From JALEVB01 sp022768265 (GTDB taxonomy: Bacteria; Bacillota_I; Bacilli_A; Erysipelotrichales; Erysipelotrichaceae), in contig JAXFJE010000031.1 of the NCBI GenBank assembly GCA_034168985.1, positions 43,085-107,084 of the forward strand: a stretch of 64,000 nucleotides of DNA. Direction: 5' to 3'. Positions 25,923 through 34,537 of the stretch are shown piece by piece; position 1 is the stretch's first letter; the number at the start of each line of letters is the position of its first letter. Made by a program: the position numbers and the translations under genes. A model generated the notes under the pieces. The model searched no databases, was not told the origin of the DNA, and was given only the letters and a program-made list of their open reading frames with translations.

Positions 25923-27440
25923 ATGAAAGAAGTAATGGCAATTATTCAAGATGAGACCTTGACATATTCGCAACAATTGTTAGCTTTAGCACGTTTAGCA
26001 GAAAGTATGGATCATACTTTAGAACTTGCTCCAGAGTTGGTTCAAGCTAAAGCAGAGGGCATCATTTGTGATTTAAATGAAGGTAATGCCCCATATCGTC
26101 CCCGCTATATTTGTCCACGTTATCAATTATTGTTAGCTAAAGGATCTAAATTTTTAGCGTTAGATCCCGCTAATGATTTATATGAAGCACTTAATAATTT
26201 ATTGATCATGTATCGTCATGTACCTTCGATCACCTCTTTTCCGGTGTATCTTGGAACTTTGGATGAATTACTAGAACCATACGTACAAAAAGAAAGTTAT
26301 GAGCATGCATATAAGGCCTTAAAATTGTTTTTATTGAACATCGACCGTACCTTATGTGATTCTTTCGTTCATGCTGATCTAAGCGGTAAAGACACTTTAA
26401 CTGCTAGGATGATCTTAAAATTAACGATGGAAATGCAATTAGCTATTCCTAATCTAACGATCAAATACGATCCAGCGAAGATGAATGATGATTTCATGAA
26501 ACTTTGTGTTGAATGTATGATGAAGACCGCTAAACCATCATTTGCCAACGATAAGATGTTTAAGAAAGAGTGGGGCGATGATTATGCTATTGCTAGCTGT
26601 TATAACGGTTTGAAAGAGGGAGGCGGAGGTTTTACCTTACCGCGTCTTAGAATGTATGAATGTAGCTTAAAAGCTAAGGATGTTGATGATTTCTTGGATA
26701 ATGTCTTGCCTTATTATGCCAAGATGATGCTTAAGATGATGGATGATCGCATTGAGTTCATCGTGGAAAAAAGCAGTTTCTTCAAATCTAATTTCTTGGT
26801 TAAAGAAGGTTTTGTAGATCTTGATAATTTTACTGGAATGTTTGGAATGGTTGGTCTAGCAGAGTGCTGCAATCATTTGTTAGGCATCGAAGATAATAAG
26901 CAAGGCTATGGAAATAATAAAGAAGCAGATGATCTAGGAGTAAGGATCATGGAAAGATTACATGCGATCGTTGATGCTCATACTAGTAAATATGCTGCAA
27001 ACTTCGATCATAAATATCGCTTGCATGCACAAGTGGGCATTGATAGCGATGGTCGTGAAAATTCACCTGGAGCAAGGATTCCAGTGGGAGCTGAACCGAT
27101 CATGCCTAAGCAGATCATGCATAGCTGCCGTTTCCACAAGTATTTTGAAACTGGTATCGGAGATATCTTTAAGTTTGAAGAAACATGGCAAGATACGCCA
27201 GATGCTCTAGCTAATATCATTGATGGTGCGATCAAGAATGATATGCGTTATTTCAGTGGTTACTTAGAAAATAATGATGTCGTACGTGTTACAGGTTATT
27301 TGGTGAAGAAAAGCGAATTGGCTAAATTAGATGCAAAACAGCAATCGTTGAATAATGTAAGTGTTTTTGGACAGGGAGCACGAGATTGTGGTGCAGCCTT
27401 AGATCGTAGGATCGTGAAAGATCATGAAGGCACCAATTAA
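25923..27440 (+). CDS. yjjI: YjjI-family glycyl radical enzyme of unknown function
   Basis: Glycyl radical enzyme of the YjjI family, which is O2-sensitive and has no established substrate. The C-terminal radical loop is VVRVTGYLV with the radical Gly at about 458, 47 residues from the end. A possible thiyl cysteine lies in GLAECCNH (C315/C316); this assignment is tentative. Start ATG 25923 gives 505 residues; earlier in-frame ATGs overlap the GGAGG at 25913. It overlaps its activase gene by 17 bases, so both are coupled. The nucleoside-binding lipoprotein and importer genes downstream hint at a role near nucleoside catabolism. It does not resemble pyruvate formate-lyase or class III ribonucleotide reductase in length or overall sequence. 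Confidence 0.88.
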   Translation: MKEVMAIIQDETLTYSQQLLALARLAESMDHTLELAPELVQAKAEGIICDLNEGNAPYRPRYICPRYQLLLAKGSKFLALDPANDLYEALNNLLIMYRHVPSITSFPVYLGTLDELLEPYVQKESYEHAYKALKLFLLNIDRTLCDSFVHADLSGKDTLTARMILKLTMEMQLAIPNLTIKYDPAKMNDDFMKLCVECMMKTAKPSFANDKMFKKEWGDDYAIASCYNGLKEGGGGFTLPRLRMYECSLKAKDVDDFLDNVLPYYAKMMLKMMDDRIEFIVEKSSFFKSNFLVKEGFVDLDNFTGMFGMVGLAECCNHLLGIEDNKQGYGNNKEADDLGVRIMERLHAIVDAHTSKYAANFDHKYRLHAQVGIDSDGRENSPGARIPVGAEPIMPKQIMHSCRFHKYFETGIGDIFKFEETWQDTPDALANIIDGAIKNDMRYFSGYLENNDVVRVTGYLVKKSELAKLDAKQQSLNNVSVFGQGARDCGAALDRRIVKDHEGTN

Positions 27441-28260
27441 TCGTATCATCGCTTTTTCCAATGTAGATGGCCCGGGCAACCGTATGGCCATCTTTTTTCA
27501 ACGCTGTCCATTTAAATGTTTATATTGTCATAATCCTGAAACGATCAATGATTGTATTCATTGTGGTGTTTGTGTCAAACATTGTCCTGTCGATGCTTTG
27601 AGCATGGTCGATGGCAAGGTGATGTGGGATAAAAAACGTTGTGTAAGCTGTGACACTTGTTTGAAAGTTTGTCCTAATCTATCAACCCCTAAGATAACTT
27701 ATTATGATGAAGATGAGCTCTTTAAGATGGTAGCAGAGGAACAAGATTTTATCAGTGGGATTACGGTTAGTGGAGGAGAATGCATGGAACATGCCGCATA
27801 TTTAACCGGATTATTTGCCAAGGTCAAAACATTGGGTAAGACTTGTTTTATCGACTCTAACGGTGATCATCTGTTTGCAAATTACCCAGAATTGTGTGCA
27901 TTGATGGATATGGTCATGCTTGATGTGAAAGCATTTGAGCCGATCGATCATCAAAACTTATGTGGCAAGGACAATCAACGTGTTTTAGAAAATTTAGCTT
28001 ATTTACAGAAAATAAATAAGTTATACGAGGTTAGAACCGTGATGTTACCAAATAATCCAGCTTTAAACGAGCGCACGCTTAGGGGAACCATCGCCCATCT
28101 AGCACCGCATATTCGCTATAAATTAATCAAATATCGACCTTTTGGAGTGCGACAAGCAGGATTAGAAAAGCTTGGTAATACGATTACTAGTGATGAGGAA
28201 ATCCAAAGATTAGCCCAAATTGCTCGTGAATTAGGACACGAAAATGTCGTTATCGTATAA
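27424..28260 (+). CDS. yjjW: YjjW-family glycyl radical enzyme activase
   Basis: Radical-SAM enzyme expected to abstract hydrogen from the YjjI glycine and install its radical. The SAM-cluster motif CPFKCLYC supplies C28, C32 and C35. Two inserted [4Fe-4S] ferredoxin motifs follow, CIHCGVCVKHCP (C44-C54) and CVSCDTCLKVCP (C73-C83), as in activases of the larger glycyl radical enzymes. GITVSGGECM is the SAM-binding GGE region. Its 278 residues fit. The start at 27424 lies inside yjjI. The 57-residue ferredoxin at 18255 is a possible electron donor, though this is only conjecture. Confidence 0.92.
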   Translation: MKAPINRIIAFSNVDGPGNRMAIFFQRCPFKCLYCHNPETINDCIHCGVCVKHCPVDALSMVDGKVMWDKKRCVSCDTCLKVCPNLSTPKITYYDEDELFKMVAEEQDFISGITVSGGECMEHAAYLTGLFAKVKTLGKTCFIDSNGDHLFANYPELCALMDMVMLDVKAFEPIDHQNLCGKDNQRVLENLAYLQKINKLYEVRTVMLPNNPALNERTLRGTIAHLAPHIRYKLIKYRPFGVRQAGLEKLGNTITSDEEIQRLAQIARELGHENVVIV

Positions 28261-28287
28261 TTGTGTTCATTTTGTGTAATATAATAG

Positions 28288-28316
28288 TTTACTTAAAATA
28301 AACAACAGGGTAAAAT
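28288..28316 (+). promoter_or_regulatory. Promoter of the nucleoside-binding lipoprotein gene
   Basis: TTTACT (28288-28293), 17 bases, TAAAAT (28311-28316). A small hairpin TGTAAG/CTTACA (28322-28339) then sits just before GGAGG. A purine-riboswitch core was looked for and not found. Confidence 0.6.
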
Positions 28317-28352
28317 AGATATGTAAGAAAATGCTTACAAGGAGGAAAAATA

Positions 28353-29429
28353 ATGAAAAAGGCTTTAAAGCTATTTTTGGCTCTTTTAGTTTCTGTTAGC
28401 TTAGCTGCATGTTCTTCAAACAGCAATAATGAAGCTACAAGTACTGAAGGAACTGAAACAACTTCAACATCAGGGGAATGTCCAGTAACAATTGGTTTAG
28501 TTACTGATATGGGTGGTGTTGATGACAAATCATTCAACCAATCTGCATGGGAAGGCGTTCAAAGATTCGCTAAAGAAAATGGTTTGGAAAATTGCGTAAG
28601 CTATTTACAATCTACAACTGAAGCAGACTATGTACCAAATCTTTCAACTTTCGCTGATGAAGGCAAAGATTTAGTTATGGCTGTTGGTTACTTATTCAAT
28701 GAAGCTATTACTGAAGTTTCTGCAAACTATCCTGATACAAAATTCTTGTTTGTTGATGACGTTGTAGAACATGATAATGTTGAAAGTGCTACTTTCAATG
28801 CTGAACAAGGATCATTCTTGGTAGGGGTTGCTGCTGGTTTAACTGCTAGTGAAAATGGATCTAAAAAAGTTGGTTTCATGGGTGGTATGGAAGGACCTAT
28901 CATCGGTTCATTCCAAGCTGGTTATGAACAAGGTGTTTTAGCTGCTTGTCCAGATTGTAAGATCTATGTTGATTATGCTGATTCATTTGCAGATGATGCC
29001 AAAGGTCAACAATTAGCTGCTAAACAATATGATCTAGGTGCTACTGTAATTTACCAAGCTGCTGGTAATGCAGGTAACGGTGTTATCAAAGAAGCTAAAG
29101 AACGTGGTGATGTTTGGGCTATCGGTGTTGATAAAGACCAATACGAAGATGGTATGAAAGATGATGGAACTTCAATCATCCTTACTTCAATGTTAAAACG
29201 TGTAGATAGCGCTACTTATAGTGCTTGTACAGATTTATTAAACGGAACATTTGAAGCTGGTGTTAAAGTGTTCAATTTAAGCAATGATGGTGTTGGTGCT
29301 GAAGTTACTTCAGGACGTAACTTAAGCGATGATGTTATCGCCCAAATCAATGATTACGCTGAAAAAATTAAAAATGGTGAAATCGAAGTAACTCCAGAAG
29401 CTACGATTGCTAACGGTTCTTCTAACTAA
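28353..29429 (+). CDS. BMP-family nucleoside-binding lipoprotein
   Basis: Extracellular substrate-binding protein of the BmpA/TmpC/NupN type, which captures nucleosides for an ABC importer. A lipoprotein signal ends in SLAAC with lipidated Cys20, followed by a Ser/Thr/Asn-rich linker. The mature protein opens with IGLVTDMGGVDDKSFNQSAWEG, the BMP signature, and FLVGVAAGLTAS and VIYQAAGNAGNGVI follow. Its 358 residues are usual. It has its own promoter and terminator and is probably made in excess of the ATPase and permeases, which lie 1.5 kb downstream after two unrelated-looking genes. Confidence 0.94.
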   Translation: MKKALKLFLALLVSVSLAACSSNSNNEATSTEGTETTSTSGECPVTIGLVTDMGGVDDKSFNQSAWEGVQRFAKENGLENCVSYLQSTTEADYVPNLSTFADEGKDLVMAVGYLFNEAITEVSANYPDTKFLFVDDVVEHDNVESATFNAEQGSFLVGVAAGLTASENGSKKVGFMGGMEGPIIGSFQAGYEQGVLAACPDCKIYVDYADSFADDAKGQQLAAKQYDLGATVIYQAAGNAGNGVIKEAKERGDVWAIGVDKDQYEDGMKDDGTSIILTSMLKRVDSATYSACTDLLNGTFEAGVKVFNLSNDGVGAEVTSGRNLSDDVIAQINDYAEKIKNGEIEVTPEATIANGSSN

Positions 29430-29442
29430 GATTTGACAAATT

Positions 29443-29474
29443 GAGGGTGTTGTTTATGACAACATCCTTTTTCT
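29443..29474 (+). terminator. Terminator after the lipoprotein gene
   Basis: GGGTGTTGT (29445-29453) pairs with ACAACATCC (29459-29467), then five T. Confidence 0.88.
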
Positions 29475-29478
29475 TTGT

Positions 29479-29484
29479 TATAAT
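29479..29484 (+). promoter_or_regulatory. -10 box before the VOC gene
   Basis: TATAAT 28 bases before the start, no convincing -35. Confidence 0.45.
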
Positions 29485-29511
29485 TTGCTGTAGCTACAAA
29501 GGAGGTCGTGT

Positions 29512-29955
29512 ATGATAGGTCAAGTAGTACATATAGGATTAAGTGTTAGTGATATGGAGCAGTCTATTGCTTTTTATCGTGATATACTAGGTTTAAAGCT
29601 AGTAGAGCGGATGATCATGGATGGTGAAAATACCGATCTTTTATTTGCTAAAAAGAACATGCGAGCTGAATTAGCTTATTTAAATGCTGGTGATGATAAA
29701 AATCCACCTATTGAGCTAATTTGCTTTATGGATGATCCTGTTGAAAAGCGTCAAGCAAATCTCCATGAAACTTCCATATCCGAAGTGTGTTTTTATACTG
29801 ACGATATTGATAAAGAGTATGCTCGGCTTAAAAGCTTAGGTGTTGAATTTATTTCGTCACCCCAGACTTTTGAACTAGGACATACCAAAAGCAAAGCGGT
29901 TTATTTTAAAGATCCAGATGGCATCATCTTAGAATTGATGGAAGTAGTTGCTTAA
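29512..29955 (+). CDS. VOC-superfamily (glyoxalase/bleomycin-resistance fold) protein
   Basis: 147-residue metal-binding fold with two beta-alpha-beta-beta-beta modules. VHIGLSVSDMEQSIAFYRDILGLKLVE opens it with a likely metal His8. IELICF contributes the first Glu, and FKDPDGIILELMEV the last Glu. HETSISEVCFYTDDIDKEYARLKSLGV is the second module start. It resembles lactoylglutathione lyase-like proteins, but the substrate cannot be stated; methylglyoxal, an epimerase substrate or an antibiotic are all possible. GGAGG lies seven bases upstream. It is followed 21 bases later by the patatin gene and may share its transcript. Confidence 0.85.
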   Translation: MIGQVVHIGLSVSDMEQSIAFYRDILGLKLVERMIMDGENTDLLFAKKNMRAELAYLNAGDDKNPPIELICFMDDPVEKRQANLHETSISEVCFYTDDIDKEYARLKSLGVEFISSPQTFELGHTKSKAVYFKDPDGIILELMEVVA

Positions 29956-29976
29956 ATTATAGGAAGAAGGGATTAT

Positions 29977-30825
29977 ATGGCAAGCTTGGTTTTAGAAGGT
30001 GGAACCTTTCGAGGGATCTTTACCGCCGGAGTATTAGATGCTTTTTTAGAAAATGATATGATGTTTCCTTATGTTATCGGCGTATCAGCAGGTATTGCTA
30101 ATGGGGCGAGCTATATATCTAGGCAACATGGACGTAATTGGGAGATCATTGAGAAATATCGCCATGATCAACGTTATACTGGCTTAAATAACTTTATCAA
30201 AGATCGTTCGTTGTTTGGGGTAGATTTCATTTTTGAACAGATTCCAATGGAATTGATACCTTTTGATTATGCTACTTATTATCGCTATCCTGGGGTACTA
30301 AAAGTAGTGGCTACCGATGCGCAAAGTGGTCAAGCTGTTTATTTAGACGGTTTAAAAACATCGATTCATAATGAGGTTTTTAAGGCAACCTGTGCAGTGC
30401 CAGGGGTCTTTCCAGCTGTTAAGATTGCGGATAAAGAGTATTTTGATGGTGGTGTAAGTGATTCGATCCCGATTGCAAAGGCTTTAGATGATGGCAATCA
30501 AAAACATATCATCGTTTTAACACAACCGGATGATTTTGTTAAAGAGTTTGATCGAAACACTCAGATCGTAGAGAAGATCATGCGTCGTAAATATCCGATG
30601 GTGGCATTTAAGTTGCGCAATCGCTATCGCTTATATAACTTGCAAGTTAAGTTGTGCAAAAAGCTAGAGCAAGAAGGAAAAGCCATCATCATCAATCCTA
30701 AGCATCGTTTAAACTCAACGGAGAAAAATTTAGATGTCTTAAAAGCTACTTATGAAGAAGGAAGACAATGGGTATATGATCATTTAGATGAGCTGAAAGT
30801 TTTCTTAGAAGGGGAATTATTATAA
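29977..30825 (+). CDS. Patatin-like phospholipase, YjjU-like
   Basis: Lipid acyl hydrolase with a Ser-Asp dyad. The oxyanion loop is LEGGTFRGIFTAGVLDAF (8-13 core), the nucleophile is Ser37 in GVSAG, and the Asp157 of YFDGGVSD completes the dyad. The RGIFTAGVLD string is the one I recall in E. coli YjjU, so this is the YjjU branch rather than RssA. Its 282 residues are shorter than YjjU, mainly at the C-terminus. No signal peptide is seen. It lies between the nucleoside-binding lipoprotein and the nucleoside ABC genes, near yjjI-yjjW. Substrate unknown. Confidence 0.88.
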   Translation: MASLVLEGGTFRGIFTAGVLDAFLENDMMFPYVIGVSAGIANGASYISRQHGRNWEIIEKYRHDQRYTGLNNFIKDRSLFGVDFIFEQIPMELIPFDYATYYRYPGVLKVVATDAQSGQAVYLDGLKTSIHNEVFKATCAVPGVFPAVKIADKEYFDGGVSDSIPIAKALDDGNQKHIIVLTQPDDFVKEFDRNTQIVEKIMRRKYPMVAFKLRNRYRLYNLQVKLCKKLEQEGKAIIINPKHRLNSTEKNLDVLKATYEEGRQWVYDHLDELKVFLEGELL

Positions 30826-30837
30826 TTCCTTTTTTTA
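30811..30837 (+). terminator. Terminator after the patatin gene
   Basis: GGAATTA (30813-30819) pairs with TAATTCC (30823-30829) across TTA, then seven T. Overlaps the stop codon. Confidence 0.85.
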
Positions 30838-30857
30838 TTTATTATTATTTTTCCTAA

Positions 30858-30866
30858 TGATATAAT
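30858..30866 (+). promoter_or_regulatory. Extended -10 promoter of the nucleoside ABC genes
   Basis: TGATATAAT, 35 bases before the start, weak -35. Confidence 0.62.
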
Positions 30867-30900
30867 TGTTATGTAATTTACTAGAAGGGATACATGCTAA

Positions 30901-32433
30901 ATGGAATACGCTGTAGAAATGCTAAATATTACTAAAGAGTTTCCAGGTATCAAAGCAAATGATAATGTTACATTGCAAGTTGAAAAAGGTAGCATCCATG
31001 CTTTATTAGGTGAAAATGGAGCAGGGAAATCAACTTTGATGTCGATCTTGTTTGGACTATATCAGCCAACAAGTGGAATCATTAAGATAAATGGAAATCA
31101 AGTTAGTATCAATGATCCTAACGATGCAAATAAGTTGGGAATCGGGATGGTACATCAACATTTTAAGTTAGTTGATTGTTTTACCGTTACAGAAAATATC
31201 ATCTTAGGTAAGGAACCTATGACCAAATATAAAACGGTCGATCTAAAAGAAACTTCTAAGAAGATCTTAGATTTATCCAAACGATATGGTTTAGATGTCG
31301 ATCCTTATTCGAAGATCGAAGATATAACTGTTGGAATGCAACAAAGGGTCGAGATCTTAAAGATGTTATATCGTAATGCCGATATCTTGATCTTTGATGA
31401 ACCAACGGCGGTCTTGACACCAAATGAAATCGAAGAATTGATCGAAATCATGCGTAACTTAAAAAAAGAGGGCAAGACGATCATCTTAATTACGCATAAA
31501 TTAAAAGAAATCAAGCAAGTTGCTGATAAATGTACTGTTTTACGCCGTGGACGCTATATTGGCACGGTTAATGTTGCGGATACATCAGAAAAACAAATGG
31601 CTGAAATGATGGTGGGTCGTGAAGTTGATTTTACAGTAGAAAAGCCAGATATTCCAGTAGGGGATAAGGTCTTAGAAGTAAAAGAACTATGGGTCAAAAA
31701 TAGTCGTGGCATTGATGCGGTCAAAAACTTTAGCTTTAGCGTAAGTAAGGGAGAAATCGTGGGTATTGCTGGTATCGATGGCAATGGACAAACAGATCTT
31801 ATTTACGCACTGACTGGTCTATCGAAAGTAGAAAAAGGCCATGTTTATCTAAAGGGTGAAGACATCACTAATTTAAGTGTCAAAGACAAAGTTAAAAAAG
31901 GAATTGGCCATGTTCCTGAGGATCGTCATAAACATGGCTTGATCTTAGATTTTAAATTGAAGGAAAATATGGTCGTTCATGAATATGATGGTGAATTTAG
32001 CAAGAACGGTATCCTACAATTTAATAAGATCGAAGAATATACCGATCGTTTGATCGAAGAATTTGATGTGCGTAGTGGTCAAGGAAAAGAAACGATCACG
32101 CGCAGCATGTCCGGTGGTAACCAACAAAAGGCTATCATCGCTAGAGAAATCGATCGTAGCCCTGATCTGTTGATCGTTGTCCAACCAACACGTGGGCTAG
32201 ATGTCGGAGCTATCGAATATATCCATCGACGAATCGTAGAAGAAAGAAATAAAGGTAAAGCGGTATTATTGGTATCGTTTGAATTAGATGAAGTATTGAG
32301 CTTGAGCGATCGGATCATCGTAATGTATAACGGTGGCATCACAGGCGTTGTCAAAGCTAGCGATACAGATGAAAAACAATTAGGTCTAATGATGGCTGGT
32401 GAAAAAGTCGAGGGGGTAAGTGATCATGAGTAA
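30901..32433 (+). CDS. nupO: Nucleoside ABC importer, ATP-binding protein
   Basis: Double ABC ATPase of the sugar/nucleoside type that drives the two permeases downstream. First domain: Walker A GENGAGKS (37-44), VGMQQRVEIL and DEPTAVLTP. Second domain: a degenerate Walker A GIDGNGQT, a full SGGNQQK signature and VVQPTRGLD in place of the classic Walker B Asp, as is normal for this family (RbsA, MglA, NupO). Its 510 residues are full length. It overlaps the first permease by eight bases. Substrate is inferred from the BMP lipoprotein nearby and from B. subtilis NupNOPQ. Confidence 0.92.
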   Translation: MEYAVEMLNITKEFPGIKANDNVTLQVEKGSIHALLGENGAGKSTLMSILFGLYQPTSGIIKINGNQVSINDPNDANKLGIGMVHQHFKLVDCFTVTENIILGKEPMTKYKTVDLKETSKKILDLSKRYGLDVDPYSKIEDITVGMQQRVEILKMLYRNADILIFDEPTAVLTPNEIEELIEIMRNLKKEGKTIILITHKLKEIKQVADKCTVLRRGRYIGTVNVADTSEKQMAEMMVGREVDFTVEKPDIPVGDKVLEVKELWVKNSRGIDAVKNFSFSVSKGEIVGIAGIDGNGQTDLIYALTGLSKVEKGHVYLKGEDITNLSVKDKVKKGIGHVPEDRHKHGLILDFKLKENMVVHEYDGEFSKNGILQFNKIEEYTDRLIEEFDVRSGQGKETITRSMSGGNQQKAIIAREIDRSPDLLIVVQPTRGLDVGAIEYIHRRIVEERNKGKAVLLVSFELDEVLSLSDRIIVMYNGGITGVVKASDTDEKQLGLMMAGEKVEGVSDHE

Positions 32434-33529
32434 AAAATGGGAAAAGATATTGATCCCTTTGATAGCCATTGTATTAGGTATCTTGCTAGGATGCTTGATC
32501 TTGATCATCTCTGGTCAAGATATCGGTGGTTTATTTAATGGTTTGATCAAAAGTGCTACGGGCTTTGATTTGAGCAAACCACAAAACGGTTTTAATTTAC
32601 GTTATCCAGGTGAGTTTTTGGTTAGTTCGATGCCAATCATCTTAACAGGTCTAGCGATTGGTTTTGCATATCGCTGTGGAATGTTTAATATTGGCGCTGA
32701 AGGTCAGGTCATCATGGGTTCTTTGGCAAGTTGTATGGTCGCAATCTTAGTGCCAATGCCTAATTTTGTTGCTGTGATCGTTTGTTTGTTAGCAGGCGGT
32801 TTGGCAGGAGCATTATGGGCTTTTATTCCTGGTATCTTAAAATGTCGCTTTAATATCAGCGAGGTCGTTACAGGTATCATGTTGAATTATACAGCTTTAT
32901 ATGGAGCCAATTATTTCTTGAAAGGTTTGCCAGAATCAACGACAACTAGAACGGTGAATATTCCTCAAAATGCGCGTTTAAGCAGTGAATTTCTATCAAG
33001 CATCACTAATAACTCTCGCTTGCATTGGGGCTTCATCTTAGTGATCATTTGTGTTATTGCTTATTGGTTCATCATTGAAAAAACTTCTTTTGGCTATAGC
33101 TTAAGAGCTACAGGTTTTAATAAAGAAGGGGCAAGATATGCAGGTATCAAAGTTAATAAAAGCACGATCTTATCGATCATGATCTCAGGCTTTTTTGCTG
33201 GGTTGGCAGGAGCTATCATCCTTCAAGGAACATTTGGTTATGGAAGGGTCATGACTTCGGCTGAAAACTATGGTTTTGATGGTATCTCAGTGGCACTGGT
33301 TGGTGGCTGTAATGCGATCGGTATCATGCTTTCAGGCTTATTGTTTGGGTTATTGAAAGTAACCCAGCCACTATTGCAGACAAGTGGTATCCCTAAAGAG
33401 ATTGGTGATATCATTTCATCTTCGATCGTCTTTTTCGTAGCTATCCAATATGCAATCAAATATGTATTGTTAAAATTGGAAACTAGAAAACCAAGATCCC
33501 AAGCTAAGAAAGCGGGTGAAGTTCAATGA
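32426..33529 (+). CDS. nupP: Nucleoside ABC importer, permease 1
   Basis: Integral membrane permease of the BPD_transp_2 family. About eight to ten hydrophobic helices are seen, beginning with ILIPLIAIVLGILLGCLILII. GMFNIGAEGQVIMGS is the conserved cytoplasmic-coupling motif of this family, and YAGIKVNKSTILSIMISGFFAGLAGAI follows. Start ATG 32426 gives 367 residues with AGGGGG nine bases upstream; the in-frame GTG at 32420 is too close to that site. It overlaps the ATPase gene and, by ATGA, the second permease. Confidence 0.92.
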   Translation: MSKKWEKILIPLIAIVLGILLGCLILIISGQDIGGLFNGLIKSATGFDLSKPQNGFNLRYPGEFLVSSMPIILTGLAIGFAYRCGMFNIGAEGQVIMGSLASCMVAILVPMPNFVAVIVCLLAGGLAGALWAFIPGILKCRFNISEVVTGIMLNYTALYGANYFLKGLPESTTTRTVNIPQNARLSSEFLSSITNNSRLHWGFILVIICVIAYWFIIEKTSFGYSLRATGFNKEGARYAGIKVNKSTILSIMISGFFAGLAGAIILQGTFGYGRVMTSAENYGFDGISVALVGGCNAIGIMLSGLLFGLLKVTQPLLQTSGIPKEIGDIISSSIVFFVAIQYAIKYVLLKLETRKPRSQAKKAGEVQ

Positions 33530-34482
33530 GTATCTTAATTTCAATGGTTCCTGCTACTTTGATGGTAGCAACACCAATCATCATTGCGGCGTTAGGTGGC
33601 TTATTTGCTGAGCGCAGTGGTATCGTTAATATCTGTATCGAAGGTATCATGATGGTCGGTGGTTTTGCTGGTGCAACTGTTTGTGTTTTATTAGAAAGCA
33701 ATCCATCTTTAGCGCCATATGCAGGATGGCTAGGCTTGTTAGCAGGCCTTATCGTAGGGGTCATTTATTCTTTGTTGTTAGCAGTAAGTACGATCAATTT
33801 CAAAGCTGATCATACCATTGCGGGTACAGCTATCAATATGTTAGCTGCTGGTATTACGATCTATATGTGTCAAATCATTTTTGGTCAACAACGTACCGTG
33901 GCTTTTTCCAAGGGAATTTCCAAAATGAAGACTATTCCGATCTTGAGTGATATTCCTATGATCGGTCAGGCATTTACGGGTATCTATCCGACGGTTTTCA
34001 TTGCATTGATCTTAGTGGTCATCACATGGTTTGTAGTATACAAGACCCGTTTTGGCTTACGTTTACGTTCTTGTGGAGAAAATCCTCATGCAGCAGCCAG
34101 CATGGGTATCAATGTTTATAAGACCCGCTATGCAGCTGTAATGATTTCTGGTGCTTACGCTGGTCTTGCTGGAGCGATCATGGTCCTTACTAATGGTATC
34201 CAATATACTTCAAGCAGTATCCATGGGGTAGGGTTTATTGCGATCGCTGCTTTGATCTTTGGTAAATGGAATCCTTTTGGTACTTTAGGAGCAGGCTTGT
34301 TCTTTGGCTTCTCTAGTGCCTTAGGAGTATATGCAAGCATGATTCCGCTATTGAATTTAATTCCTTCAGAATTCTTCGCTTGTATTCCTTATGTTTTAAC
34401 GATCTTAGCATTGATCATCTTTAGTGGTAAGACCGTAGGACCTAAAGCGTCTGGTCAAATTTACGACGCTGGTAAACGATAA
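33526..34482 (+). CDS. nupQ: Nucleoside ABC importer, permease 2
   Basis: Second BPD_transp_2 permease, 318 residues, homologous to the first. It has GLFAERSGIVNICIEGIMMVGGFAGA near the start and YKTRFGLRLRSCGENPHAAASMGINVYKTRYAAVMISGAYAGLAGA as the coupling region. Several hydrophobic helices fill the remainder. It closes the importer operon and is followed by a terminator. Confidence 0.92.
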   Translation: MSILISMVPATLMVATPIIIAALGGLFAERSGIVNICIEGIMMVGGFAGATVCVLLESNPSLAPYAGWLGLLAGLIVGVIYSLLLAVSTINFKADHTIAGTAINMLAAGITIYMCQIIFGQQRTVAFSKGISKMKTIPILSDIPMIGQAFTGIYPTVFIALILVVITWFVVYKTRFGLRLRSCGENPHAAASMGINVYKTRYAAVMISGAYAGLAGAIMVLTNGIQYTSSSIHGVGFIAIAALIFGKWNPFGTLGAGLFFGFSSALGVYASMIPLLNLIPSEFFACIPYVLTILALIIFSGKTVGPKASGQIYDAGKR

Positions 34483-34490
34483 TAAAAAAT

Positions 34491-34525
34491 AAGTCGAATC
34501 AATCGTAAGATTATTCGGCTTTTTA
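34491..34525 (+). terminator. Terminator after the nucleoside importer
   Basis: AGTCGAAT-AATC pairs with GATTATTCGGCT with one bulge, then TTTTT. Confidence 0.8.
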
Positions 34526-34537
34526 GATGGGAGAAAT

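Noticed and set aside
28261..28352. Purine riboswitch before the nucleoside-binding lipoprotein gene
   Set aside because: Only a six-base-pair hairpin is seen. The conserved three-way-junction core bases of the purine aptamer are absent, and there is no terminator or sequestering stem.
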